Origin: Klebsiella pneumoniae
GTDB lineage: Bacteria; Pseudomonadota; Gammaproteobacteria; Pseudomonadales; Azotimanducaceae
NCBI GenBank assembly: GCA_945861675.1
Contig: CAMAVY010000009.1
Location: 1-45,116 of the forward strand
DNA: 45,116 bases
Direction: 5' to 3'
Shown here: positions 15,899-24,087 of the stretch, piece after piece
How the letters are laid out: every line of letters starts with the position of its first letter
Numbering within the stretch: the first letter of the stretch is position 1
Program-made: the position numbers and the translations under genes
The notes under the pieces: generated by a model
Told to the model about the DNA's origin: nothing
Database searches by the model: none
Seen by the model: only the letters and a program-made list of their open reading frames with translations

Positions 15899-16749
15899 TC
15901 CTGCATCCGGACCACCGCGATCAGTTGTTGCGCGAGGGCTACCTGGCGATCGACAACGTCGTGCCGAAAACGTATTGCGAAGCCGTCATCGCAGCGATGT
16001 GCGAATTCGTGGGCGTGGACATCGAAGATCCTGTGACCTGGCCCAACTGTCAGGCGCAAGGCCACGGCATTGTGCCGCTGCATCACCATCAAGCCCTGTG
16101 GGATGTTCGCCAGCTGCCGCAACTGCACAGCATTTTCTCGGCGCTCTACGAAACCGAGCAGCTCTGGGTAACGCTGGACCGCGTGTCGTTCAAATTGCCA
16201 ACCCGTCTGCGTGCACAGCCATTCCGCATGGACAAAGTGCATTGGGACGGCGACCCACGTCAGATCGCGCCGTTCGCGCTGCAGGGTCTTGTGTACCTCA
16301 CCGACACACCGGCGGAACAAGGCGCGTTCGCCATGGTGCCATCGCTGTACAAGGGCTTGGATGGCTGGCTCAGTGCAGGCCGCAGTGACGCCGAAGTCGC
16401 AAGCCCTGATGTCGCCGGCTATCCGCTGGTCCCCGTGCCCGGCAAGCAGGGCACGTTGGTCATCTGGCACCGCCGCATGCCGCACACCAGCACGCCCAAC
16501 AACGGCACACAGCCGCGTCTGGTGCAGTACGTCACGATGAACGCAGCGCCAAGTGCAGACGGCGCCAACCAGTTGAGCCACGAGAAAGTCGATGCGGCTT
16601 ACGCAGCGCAGGCCAATGCCTGCATACAGAAGCGTCCACCTGCCTGGGCAATTCGACAGCGTGTCGCTGGCCAGCAGGACCCCGAGCCCGGCCCACCTGT
16701 GCAGTTCACAGCGCTTGGCCGCAAGCTTGCCGGCATTGACCGCTGGTAG
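15895..16749 (+). CDS. Phytanoyl-CoA dioxygenase (PhyH) family protein, in the aldolase operon
   Basis: 284 residues from GTG 15895, overlapping the PLP-enzyme stop. Fe(II)/2-oxoglutarate oxygenase fold: MDKVHWDGDP gives the HxD pair (H116, D118), WHRRMPHTSTPNNGTQPRLV gives the distal His (H197) and the 2-oxoglutarate-binding Arg (R208). GLVYLTDTPAEQGAFAMVPS is the conserved strand before the distal motif. All facial-triad residues are present, so it is probably an active hydroxylase. The substrate is unknown; because it is translationally coupled to sugar-acid genes it may hydroxylate or open an amino-sugar-acid or related polar compound rather than phytanoyl-CoA. aceK starts 9 nt after its stop. 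Confidence 0.85.
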   Translation: MILHPDHRDQLLREGYLAIDNVVPKTYCEAVIAAMCEFVGVDIEDPVTWPNCQAQGHGIVPLHHHQALWDVRQLPQLHSIFSALYETEQLWVTLDRVSFKLPTRLRAQPFRMDKVHWDGDPRQIAPFALQGLVYLTDTPAEQGAFAMVPSLYKGLDGWLSAGRSDAEVASPDVAGYPLVPVPGKQGTLVIWHRRMPHTSTPNNGTQPRLVQYVTMNAAPSADGANQLSHEKVDAAYAAQANACIQKRPPAWAIRQRVAGQQDPEPGPPVQFTALGRKLAGIDRW

Positions 16750-16758
16750 GCGGGCACG

Positions 16759-18633
16759 ATGGCGAGCGATACCCACGTGAGCGCACCCGACACCCGCACA
16801 GACGAAATCACGGCCATCGAACGCAGCCCTGGCGATACCAAATCACTTGCCATTGCACGCTTGATCGATGCCCGCTTCAGCGACTATCGCCGCGCCTTCT
16901 CCGCCATCACGCTGACTGCCGGCGCGCGCTTCGCGCATGCCGACTGGCAGGGCAGCCAGGCCGCCAGCCTGCAACGCCTTGGTCTGTACAACACGCATGT
17001 GCACGCCGCATCTGAAGCCGTGCGCGCGTTGTCGGGCAACTATCCCGCGCCCGGCTTGTGGCATCGGGTCAAGCTGGCCTACATCAGGTTGCTTGCAGAG
17101 CGCTTCGACTACGAACTGGCCGAAACCTTCTTCAACTCCGTGCATCGGCGCGTGATGCACGCGGCCTACGTACGTGAAGACGAAATGTTCGTGCTCTCGC
17201 CCTTCACGGCGCCGCCCAAGACATTGACGGTCGAGGTGTTCAAGCGCTGGACGGCGGGTGACAACGAAACAGTACTTGCGCTGGTGCGGCGCGTGCTCAC
17301 CGATCAACGCTTCACCCTGCCCTGGGAGAACCTTGATCGCGATGCGACGCGCATTGCCGCGGCACTGCACAACATCCTGCGTGGGCAACCGCACGGCCTG
17401 GACATCGAGCACGCGACAGGGGAAGCGGCATTCGAATTCGTGCGCATGCCGTTCTACCGCAACAAGGGCGCGTATCTGGTGGGGCGCTTCGTGTGGGGAG
17501 CATTGGCGCTGCCCGTCACCATTCCCGCGCTGCACAACGAACCCGTCTTGCACGGCCCACCTGCGTTGCACAGCATGCCTGTGTTGCAGAAGGAAGGCGC
17601 CGCGCTATTCGTAGACACGCTGCTGGCCGGCGAAGACGAGCTGTCGATTGTGTTCAGCTTCACCCGCGCCTACTTCATGGTGGACACAGCACTGCCCTCG
17701 GCACTGGTCAGCTTTCTTAAAGAACTGATGCCGCAGAAGCAACCTTCCGAACTGTATGCAGCGCTTGGCCTGCGCAAGCACGGCAAGACCGAGTTCTACC
17801 GGAGTTTTGTCGAGCACCTCAGCCGGTCCAGCGATCAGTTCATCATCGCGCCCGGCATCAAGGGCATGGTCATGGCCGTGTTCACACTGCCGAGCTACCG
17901 CACCGTGTTCAAGATCATCAAGGACCGCTTTGCGCCACAGAAGAACACCACCCGCGCCCAGGTGAAGGCCGCCTACCGGCTGGTGAAGGAGCACGATCGC
18001 GTAGGTCGGATGGCCGACACCCAGGAGTTCCAGAACATGGTGTTTCCGCGCGGCCGTTTCGCGCCGGAGCTCATCGCGGAGCTGCTGGAAACCTGCCGCG
18101 GCAGCGTGCAGATCGTGGGCGACCGCATTGTCATCGCGCACCTGTACACCGAGCGCGCCATGACGCCGTTGAATCTGTACCTGCAAACTGCGAGCGACAG
18201 CGAAATCCGGCAGGCACTCGACGGCTACGGGCGCGCCATCAAGGAGCTGGCCGCGGCAAACATCTTCGCCGGCGACATGCTGCTGAAGAACTTCGGCGTG
18301 ACGCGTCATGGCCGGGTGGTGTTCTACGACTACGACGAGATCTGCTACCTGACCGAGGTCAACTTCCGCCGGATCCCGGCAGCCCGCACCGAGGAAGACG
18401 CCCTGTCGGCCGAGCCGTGGTACTCGGTGGCCCCGGGCGACGTGTTCCCCGAGGAGTTCGAGCAGTTCCTGTTCGGCCGCGCCAGCATCCGGCAGCTGTT
18501 CCGCCAACTGCACGGCGAGCTTTACGACGCTGACTACTGGCGGGGTCTGCAGGCCAAGATCCGCACCGGGGAGCTGCTGGACGTGTTCCCCTACCCGGCC
18601 GACAAACGTTTTGAAGATCGCAGCACGCGCTGA
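16759..18633 (+). CDS. aceK: Isocitrate dehydrogenase kinase/phosphatase
   Basis: 624 residues from ATG 16759. AceK phosphorylates isocitrate dehydrogenase to send isocitrate into the glyoxylate shunt and removes the phosphate again. The N-terminal regulatory domain includes YNTHVHAASEAVRAL and FFNSVHRRVM; the kinase half has the ATP-loop IAPGIKGMVMAVFTLPSY (about residue 365), FKIIKDRFAPQKNTTRAQV with the catalytic-core lysine, and NFGVTRHGRVVFYDYDEICY (about 511-530) with the metal-binding Asp. The usual length is 570-600; the excess includes a repeat-like insert LHNEPVLHGPPALHSMPVLQ at about 257-276. aceA and aceB are not in the window. It follows the PhyH gene by 9 nt, so it may be read from the upstream operon. 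Confidence 0.96.
   Translation: MASDTHVSAPDTRTDEITAIERSPGDTKSLAIARLIDARFSDYRRAFSAITLTAGARFAHADWQGSQAASLQRLGLYNTHVHAASEAVRALSGNYPAPGLWHRVKLAYIRLLAERFDYELAETFFNSVHRRVMHAAYVREDEMFVLSPFTAPPKTLTVEVFKRWTAGDNETVLALVRRVLTDQRFTLPWENLDRDATRIAAALHNILRGQPHGLDIEHATGEAAFEFVRMPFYRNKGAYLVGRFVWGALALPVTIPALHNEPVLHGPPALHSMPVLQKEGAALFVDTLLAGEDELSIVFSFTRAYFMVDTALPSALVSFLKELMPQKQPSELYAALGLRKHGKTEFYRSFVEHLSRSSDQFIIAPGIKGMVMAVFTLPSYRTVFKIIKDRFAPQKNTTRAQVKAAYRLVKEHDRVGRMADTQEFQNMVFPRGRFAPELIAELLETCRGSVQIVGDRIVIAHLYTERAMTPLNLYLQTASDSEIRQALDGYGRAIKELAAANIFAGDMLLKNFGVTRHGRVVFYDYDEICYLTEVNFRRIPAARTEEDALSAEPWYSVAPGDVFPEEFEQFLFGRASIRQLFRQLHGELYDADYWRGLQAKIRTGELLDVFPYPADKRFEDRSTR
17528..17587 (+). repeat. Degenerate in-frame repeat inserted in aceK
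   Basis: Copies of CTGCAC/TTGCAC followed by a proline-valine-leucine stretch recur about every 15-24 bp, coding LHNEPVLHGPPALHSMPVLQ. The insertion lies in the regulatory domain and keeps the frame. Confidence 0.5.
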
Positions 18634-18689
18634 CCACCGCGTGCGCTATCCTCGCCGCCCGTTTTTCGCGGCCAGTTTTGGAGAACACC

Positions 18690-18863
18690 ATGGGCAAAGG
18701 CGACGCTCGCACCAAGCGCGGCAAAATCTTCCGACACAGCTTCGGCAAGTCACGTCCGCAGAATCCCGAACGCAAGTCCGGCAACAACGGAGCACCGGCC
18801 GTCAAGGCTCCACCCCGTGCGGCACCGGCGCCTGCGCCGCGCAATCGCGGCAAGCGTGGCTGA
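18690..18863 (+). CDS. 30S ribosomal protein THX
   Basis: 57 residues from ATG 18690 with a strong ribosome binding site (TTTTGGAGAAC). It opens GKGDARTKRGKIFRHSFGKS, the hallmark of the small basic protein THX that sits at the top of the 30S head and stabilises the RNA there. The Lys/Arg-rich first half is followed by an Ala/Pro tail and a final RNRGKRG, longer than the classic form of about 26-40 residues. It stands alone between aceK and yfbR on the same strand. Confidence 0.85.
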   Translation: MGKGDARTKRGKIFRHSFGKSRPQNPERKSGNNGAPAVKAPPRAAPAPAPRNRGKRG

Positions 18864-19010
18864 GCCAGCGACGGGGCAGCGCAGTTGGCTCGGCTCGTGT
18901 TGCAGACGCCGAGTTTTGCCCATCTGCCATGCCGCCGCCCGCTGCAGTCTGCGCGGGCGCATCCCGCTCCGCTAAGACGTTGATGCATCCAGCACAGGTG
19001 AACTAGCCCA

Positions 19011-19619
19011 GTGGATCCCACCGACGCCCCAACTCAGAGTCACTTCTTCGCCTTCCTGGCGCGGATGCGTTTCATCCAGCGCTGGGGGCTGATGTACACC
19101 ACCTGGCCCGAGAACATCTCGGAGCACAGCTTGCGGGTGGCCATGATCAGCCATGCGCTGGTGATCATTCGCAACACGCTGTTCAACGGCCAGCTCAACC
19201 CGGACCGCGCCGCCGCGCTGGCGATGTACCACGACGTGACCGAAGTCATCACAGGCGACCTGCCTGCGCCCGTGAAGTACTTCAACCCCGACATCGAAGT
19301 GGCCTACAAGGCGCTTGAAGCCACTGCAGCCGACAAGCTGTTGTCGATGCTGCCCAGCGAGTTGCGCAGCGCATTCGCCGGCTATATTCAGGCGGAGTTG
19401 CTGCCGGACGATGTGCCATACAAGGCCGTGATCAAAGCCGCAGACAAACTCTGTGCGTACCTGAAATGTCTGCAGGAGCTCGGCACAGGCAACCAGGAGT
19501 TTCTGCGTGCGGAACGCACACTGCGCACAGCAGTCGAGGAAACCGACCTTGCTGAGGTGCGCTACTTTCTGCAGGTGTTCGTGCCAAGCTTCCGCCTGCA
19601 GCTCGATGACTTGGGCTAG
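19011..19619 (+). CDS. yfbR: 5'-deoxynucleotidase (HD domain)
   Basis: 202 residues from GTG 19011. YfbR removes the 5' phosphate from deoxyribonucleoside monophosphates and is part of dUMP/dTTP balance. Motifs agree closely with the family: QSHFFAFLARMRFIQRWGLM, ENISEHSLRVAMISHAL (H39), LAMYHDVTEVITGDLPAPVKY (H74, D75) and IKAADKLCAYLKCLQELGTG (D145), giving the complete HD metal site. The VFVPSFRLQLDDL end is also typical. The start is a GTG; no good ATG lies nearby, and the residues before QSHFF form a short extension. About 150 nt of non-coding sequence separate it from THX. Confidence 0.94.
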   Translation: MDPTDAPTQSHFFAFLARMRFIQRWGLMYTTWPENISEHSLRVAMISHALVIIRNTLFNGQLNPDRAAALAMYHDVTEVITGDLPAPVKYFNPDIEVAYKALEATAADKLLSMLPSELRSAFAGYIQAELLPDDVPYKAVIKAADKLCAYLKCLQELGTGNQEFLRAERTLRTAVEETDLAEVRYFLQVFVPSFRLQLDDLG

Positions 19620-19674
19620 CACTGCCCGCGTTGGCCATCGCCCCCTCTCAAACAACACACAGACAACCTTGCAC

Positions 19675-20319
19675 ATGCGCGCATTTTCCCTGGGTTTCGA
19701 TGAATATCTGGCACGGGGCGGCAAGTGGGCGCGGCGTGCGCGCTACGTGTTGATGCTCATGCTGCTCGCGTGCACGACACTGTCGGCGCCTGTGCAGGCT
19801 GCGCCTGCTGCGCGAGCAGCAGACGCAGTCAGCGCAAGCCATGTTGAAGCCGCAAAGGAAGTGCTGCGCATCCTGCGGGTGCGAGAGTCCATTGCGCCGA
19901 TGGTCGGGCAGCTCTCGGCGCTGATCAGAGAACAGATCGAGCAATGGCAGCCGCCGGTCGAGCAGCAGGCCGAGGTCGACAAGACCATCGTCAAACTCAA
20001 CGCTGTGCTTTCCACAGAGCTGAACTGGACCAACCTGGAGGCCGACTACGTCGTGCTGTACACCGAGAACTTCAACGAAGCCGAACTCAAGGAAATTGCG
20101 CGCTTCTTTCGCTCCGGCACCGGCGCGAAGTACGTCGCGAGTGCGCCGGCCATGCAACAGAAGATGCTGAACATCAGCCAGCTGCGCATCGCGCGCGTTC
20201 AGCCACAGGTAGAGCTGTTGCTGGGCGACCTCAAGCGGCATCTCGACACATTGGCCATGCAACGCGAGCTGGCGCCCGCTCCCGCTCAAGCAGCGCAACC
20301 AGCGGAACCGGCGCACTGA
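19675..20319 (+). CDS. DUF2059 protein, predicted periplasmic
   Basis: 214 residues from ATG 19675, 55 nt after yfbR. A basic N-terminus (RRARYVLMLMLLACTTLSA) gives a signal peptide cleaved near VQAAPA. The mature part has HVEAAKEVLRILRVRESIAP and YVVLYTENFNEAELKEIARFFRSGTGAKYV, the characteristic helices of DUF2059, a small periplasmic or membrane-associated domain of unknown role. The C-terminus is Ala/Pro-rich. No catalytic residues are known in this family. It precedes the TPP riboswitch, which governs the next gene, not this one. Confidence 0.82.
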   Translation: MRAFSLGFDEYLARGGKWARRARYVLMLMLLACTTLSAPVQAAPAARAADAVSASHVEAAKEVLRILRVRESIAPMVGQLSALIREQIEQWQPPVEQQAEVDKTIVKLNAVLSTELNWTNLEADYVVLYTENFNEAELKEIARFFRSGTGAKYVASAPAMQQKMLNISQLRIARVQPQVELLLGDLKRHLDTLAMQRELAPAPAQAAQPAEPAH

Positions 20320-20387
20320 CGGCCGCGCACAAGCGCTGACAAAACTACGCTTGCCCCCGGCCGGCAAAGCGACTACAAAGCGCGCGT

Positions 20388-20475
20388 CACCTAAGGGGGG
20401 GTCGCAAGACCTGAGACGCTCGAATGAGCGGACCCTTTGAACCTGATCCGGTTAATGCCGGCGGAGGAATAGGTG
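20388..20475 (+). promoter_or_regulatory. TPP riboswitch (THI element)
   Basis: The conserved TPP aptamer sequences are present in order: GGGGGGGTCGC, CTGAGA, then ACCCTTTGAACCTGATCCGG followed by TTAATGCCGGCGGAGGAATAGG. The closing helix P1 is formed by CACCTA (20388-20393) and TAGGTG (20470-20475). It senses thiamine pyrophosphate and lies 120 nt before the TonB receptor start, in the same direction. Expected effect is reduced expression when thiamine is plentiful. Confidence 0.93.
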
Positions 20476-20562
20476 TTGGTCTTCGCCTCCCCGCTCTCCC
20501 TGGCAACAGGAAACAAGACGGAAGACGGAAACCGGCGCACCTTCCCTTGCGCCCAATTGCCG

Positions 20563-20590
20563 ATCCTGTGACGCCCTTCGACCACAGGAT
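20563..20590 (+). promoter_or_regulatory. Shine-Dalgarno-sequestering hairpin, probable riboswitch expression platform
   Basis: ATCCTGTG (20563-20570) is perfectly complementary to CACAGGAT (20583-20590), with a 12-nt loop. The right arm contains the AGGA ribosome binding site of the receptor gene (ATG at 20596). This suggests translational control: TPP binding upstream would favour the hairpin that hides the binding site. The alternative pairing partner was not established. Confidence 0.6.
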
Positions 20591-20595
20591 TCGCC

Positions 20596-22773
20596 ATGAC
20601 ACTGCACGCTCGCCCATCGCGCCGAAACTCGGCGCGGTGCCCCACCACGCAGCTTCGACGCAACGTCGCGCATCGCGCTGGCATTTCCGGCGCAATCCTG
20701 CTGTGCACATTGTTCGCCGCGCACACCAATGCAGACACCGCAGCGATAGGTTCCGCGCAGACCGCAGCGCAGATGCAGGAGATCATCGTCACCGCGGACT
20801 ACCGCCAGAGCGCGCTCGACAAGCTGCCTGTCAGCGTCTCGGTGCTCAGCGAAGAGACCATCGTCGCGCGCGGCGCTGTGCATCTTGAACAGTTGCTCGG
20901 AGCATCACCCAACCTGAACTTCGCCGGCGGCACGTCGCGAGCGCGTTACATCCAGATTCGCGGCATCGGCGAGCGCAGCCAGTTTGCAGAGCCCCTCAAT
21001 TCGTCTGTTGGCCTGCTGGTCGACGGTGTCGACTATTCCGGGCTTGGCACCACGGCAACCTTGTTCGACGTACATCAGGTCGAAGTGCTGCGCGGCCCGC
21101 AGGGCACGCGTTACGGCGCCAATGCGCTGGCAGGGCTCATCAACGTGCAGTCCAACAGCCCCGGCGATACACGGGAGTTCCGCCTGACCGCCGAAGCCGC
21201 CAACTACGAAAGCTGGCGCCTCGGGCTTGCAGGCGGCGGCCCCACCGGCATCGACGATCTGCAGTATCGCGTTGCCGTTGAACAGCATCGCTCGGACGGC
21301 ACCACGAACAACCGCTATGCGGGCGACAAGACCGGCCAGCAGGACGAGCTGACGCTGCGCACAAGATTGCGTTGGGCGCCCACCGCCGACAGCAGCTACA
21401 ACCTCACACTGGGACGCGTCGATGTCGACAACGGCTACGATGCGTTCTCACTCGACAACGATCGCCGACCGTCATCGGACCAACCGGGCCACGATAGACA
21501 GGTGTCGAACTTCATCACGCTGGCAATCGACCGCCCCGCATTCGACGGCGCCAACCTGGAAATACGTCTGGCCGGCGACAACAGCGATATCGACTATGGC
21601 TACGACGAAGACTGGACCTTCACAGGCTTCCACCCCGACGGCTATGCCTCGACCGACAACTACCAGCGCGATCGTCGTGCACGAAGCATCGATGCACGTC
21701 TGCTCGGAACGCCTGACGGCGCCCAAGACGGCAGAATATTCAACGGCCGCACGCGTTGGCTGGTGGGCCTGTACGCCATCCGCGAGGAAGTGAATCTCAA
21801 GCGCGAATACACGTTCCTTGGCGCGCCATTCACTTCGCAGTTCGACACCCGTCGCATCGCCGCCTATGGCCAGCTGGACACTGATCTCGGTGGCGGCTTC
21901 ACATTGGGTGTGGGTTCACGCATCGAACAACGCAAGGCACGCTACCGGGACAACGAAGGCGTGCGCTTCGACCCAGACGAAACGTTGTGGGGCGGCGAGC
22001 TTGCACTGTCGCGCCAGTTCGAGAACGGCGCACTTGCCTACGCGAGCCTCGCACGTGGTTACAAGGCGGGCGGTTTCAACACAGACGGCTCGCTCAGCCC
22101 GTCACTGCGCGAGTACGGTGACGAAGGCTCGTTCAGTGTGGAACTCGGACTGAAGGGCAGCGCGTTCGCGGAGGCACTGAACTACCGCCTGGCGTTGTTC
22201 CACATGCGCCGCAGCGACATTCAGATCGCCAGTTCGATCACGGTGCCGCGTGACGATGGCAGCGCCGAGTTCATCGACTTCATCGGCAACGCTGCGAGTG
22301 GCCGCAACAGTGGCTTGGAGATGGAGTTCGACGCGGCGCTCAGCGACCAGCTGCAGCTGTTCGGCAGCCTGGGTTTGCTGCGCACCGAGTACCGCAACTT
22401 CACCAACGCCAACGGCGAGCAACTGGACGGCCGCGATCAAGCCCAGGCCCCGCGCTATCAGTTCAATCTCGGCGGTACCTGGCAGATCGCGCCGGCGCTG
22501 GCATTGCGCGTTGAAGCCGAAGGCAAAGACGGCTTCTTCTTCGACGACGCCAACAACGCTCGGGCCAACGACTACGCGCTGCTGCACAGCCGGCTGACCT
22601 ACAGCGGCGATGGCTGGCAGGTGTCCGCCTGGGGCCGCAATCTGCTGGACAAGGACTACCGGGTACGTGGCTTCGTGTTCGGCAATGACCCTCGCATCGG
22701 CTACGAGCCCCGGACCTACACCCAGCTGGGCGAACCGCGCCGGCTTGGCATCAGCGTCAGCGCCGATCTTTGA
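20596..22773 (+). CDS. TonB-dependent outer membrane receptor under TPP control (probable thiamine-compound uptake)
   Basis: 725 residues from ATG 20596. A signal peptide ends near HTNADT (about residue 46); a TonB-box-like QEIIVTADYR follows at about 61-70. The plug domain has LPVSVSVLSEETI, QLLGASPNLNFAGGTSRARY and VEVLRGPQGTRYGANALAGL. The rest is a 22-strand barrel ending with WGRNLLDKDYRVRGFVFGNDP. The protein imports a substrate across the outer membrane with TonB/ExbBD energy. Because a TPP riboswitch precedes it, thiamine or a precursor is the best guess; thiamine-regulated TonB receptors are known in other gammaproteobacteria. No inner-membrane thiamine transporter gene follows in the window. 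Confidence 0.93.
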   Translation: MTLHARPSRRNSARCPTTQLRRNVAHRAGISGAILLCTLFAAHTNADTAAIGSAQTAAQMQEIIVTADYRQSALDKLPVSVSVLSEETIVARGAVHLEQLLGASPNLNFAGGTSRARYIQIRGIGERSQFAEPLNSSVGLLVDGVDYSGLGTTATLFDVHQVEVLRGPQGTRYGANALAGLINVQSNSPGDTREFRLTAEAANYESWRLGLAGGGPTGIDDLQYRVAVEQHRSDGTTNNRYAGDKTGQQDELTLRTRLRWAPTADSSYNLTLGRVDVDNGYDAFSLDNDRRPSSDQPGHDRQVSNFITLAIDRPAFDGANLEIRLAGDNSDIDYGYDEDWTFTGFHPDGYASTDNYQRDRRARSIDARLLGTPDGAQDGRIFNGRTRWLVGLYAIREEVNLKREYTFLGAPFTSQFDTRRIAAYGQLDTDLGGGFTLGVGSRIEQRKARYRDNEGVRFDPDETLWGGELALSRQFENGALAYASLARGYKAGGFNTDGSLSPSLREYGDEGSFSVELGLKGSAFAEALNYRLALFHMRRSDIQIASSITVPRDDGSAEFIDFIGNAASGRNSGLEMEFDAALSDQLQLFGSLGLLRTEYRNFTNANGEQLDGRDQAQAPRYQFNLGGTWQIAPALALRVEAEGKDGFFFDDANNARANDYALLHSRLTYSGDGWQVSAWGRNLLDKDYRVRGFVFGNDPRIGYEPRTYTQLGEPRRLGISVSADL

Positions 22774-22929
22774 GCGCCGGCCTTCTTCCACGCGGGCCTT
22801 CCTCACACCGGCTAGGCTGAATCCGGGCACTCAGGCTTGCGCGGCCTCCGCGCAATGCTCATCCTCGCGGCCGCGGCTCAAACGGGCACGCGTTCCTCAT
22901 AAAAAACACTGCTTAGGGCGAACCAGAAG

Positions 22930-23040
22930 ATGGACGACAACAAGACCGTTAAGAACCTGACGATCATGGTAGGCATGCTGGCGGTGCTCGGCGTCGCGAT
23001 CTATTTCGTCGCAGACATGGTCTCGGGGATGGGTGTCTGA
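22930..23040 (+). CDS. Small single-span membrane protein, 36 residues
   Basis: ATG 22930 to TGA 23040. The reading is a short polar start (DDNKTVKNL) followed by one hydrophobic helix with glycines (IMVGMLAVLGVAIYFVADMV) and a short end. The acidic/basic start and single transmembrane segment are typical of small inner-membrane proteins. The ribosome binding site is weak (CAGAAG). The region 22774-22929 before it holds no recognisable gene. Function not recognised; the evidence is composition and coding frame only. Confidence 0.45.
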   Translation: MDDNKTVKNLTIMVGMLAVLGVAIYFVADMVSGMGV

Positions 23041-23110
23041 GGCGCAAGCCCTACACCGGTAAACCGACTCGCCGCCCGGGCGAACACGCGCCCAGGCATG
23101 TGCACAAGCA

Positions 23111-23587
23111 ATGACGACCGACACCGCTATCCAGCAGGATCGCGCTGCGGCCGCACGGCTGCTCGAAGCGAAATTCCGCAGCGACATTCCCATCACCGGT
23201 GCCATTGACGTCCGGGTGCGGGAGTTCGCGGGCGATCGCATCGTGCTCACCGCCCCGCTGGCGCCCAACGTGAATGTGCATGGCACCGGCTTCGCCGGCA
23301 GCATCTATGCATTGGGCGCGCTGTGCGGTTGGGGCCTGATCTTCCTGTCGCTGCGCGAAGCGGGTGCCGCCGGCACGCTGGTGATGACGGAGGCCACGAT
23401 CCGTTACGCGCGGCCCCTGACCGGTGAACTCGTGGCCATCTGCGACGTGCAGGCCAACGCGGACTTTCACGCGGCCATGGACAAGTACCACCGCACCGGG
23501 CGCGCGGGTTTCGACCTGCCCGTCACGATTGGTGATCCAGACGCGCCTGCGGCAGTGCTGTCAGCGCGGTACATGCTGCGGCGCTGA
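23111..23587 (+). CDS. YiiD_C-type thioesterase-domain protein
   Basis: 158 residues from ATG 23111. The sequence contains IPITGAIDVRVREFAGDRIV, APLAPNVNVHGTGFAGSIYA, LGALCGWGLIFLSLREAG and EATIRYARPLTGELVAIC, which follow the hotdog-fold YiiD_C (putative thioesterase, PF09500) profile; the N-x-H-x-T-x-F-x-G-S segment is the hallmark. It probably hydrolyses an acyl thioester or binds an acyl-CoA. No signal peptide. It follows the small membrane protein by 70 nt. Substrate unknown. Confidence 0.8.
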   Translation: MTTDTAIQQDRAAAARLLEAKFRSDIPITGAIDVRVREFAGDRIVLTAPLAPNVNVHGTGFAGSIYALGALCGWGLIFLSLREAGAAGTLVMTEATIRYARPLTGELVAICDVQANADFHAAMDKYHRTGRAGFDLPVTIGDPDAPAAVLSARYMLRR

Positions 23588-23631
23588 CGTTTCTGCAGTC
23601 GGCGCCTGCTGTCAGGACCCGCAGTCAGGGC

Positions 23632-24087
23632 CTACGGTGCTGGGTAGTCGTCGGCCTCACCCAGTTGAAACCGTATCTGCGCAGTCGTGCCGATGACAGG
23701 CACCGCCTGGCCGTCCTTGCGCGCCGGCAGGTAACGACGCCCCTGCACATAGGCCAGCGCAGCAACATCGAAAACACCGGGTGGCTGCGCCGATTCAACC
23801 CGCGCATTCCGCACCTGCCCGTCCACACCGATGTCGAATCGCACCAGCACATTGCCTTGCGTCTGTGCAGCCTTGGCATTCGCCGGATACACAAACACGC
23901 CGTCCTGCTGCAGCTGCGGATTGCGATCGCCGGTCAGCGCGCAACCGGTCCCGCCCAACAGGACGGTCAGGAACAACGCCGACCACATCAGCAGCGAAGG
24001 CAGCCGGAGGGCAGGCAGCCGGGCAATACCACGCGGTCTGCGCAACGCATTCGTCGAACATCGGTGCTGCGCCAGACTCATTCGCAT
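23632..24087 (-). CDS. TonB C-terminal-like domain protein, probable lipoprotein
   Basis: 151 residues from ATG 24087, which overlaps the end of the PhyH gene upstream (its TGA is at 24078-24080). A hydrophobic segment LLMWSALFLTVLLGGTGC ends with a possible lipobox cysteine. The rest is a TonB_C-like domain: NVLVRFDIGVDGQVRNARVE, PPGVFDVAALAYVQGRRYLP and GTTAQIRFQLG. It lacks the long Pro-rich linker of true TonB proteins, so it is more likely a periplasmic or outer-membrane-anchored protein with a TonB-like fold. The N-terminal 30 residues are Arg-rich and the true start may be further in. Confidence 0.7.
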   Translation of the reverse strand: MRMSLAQHRCSTNALRRPRGIARLPALRLPSLLMWSALFLTVLLGGTGCALTGDRNPQLQQDGVFVYPANAKAAQTQGNVLVRFDIGVDGQVRNARVESAQPPGVFDVAALAYVQGRRYLPARKDGQAVPVIGTTAQIRFQLGEADDYPAP

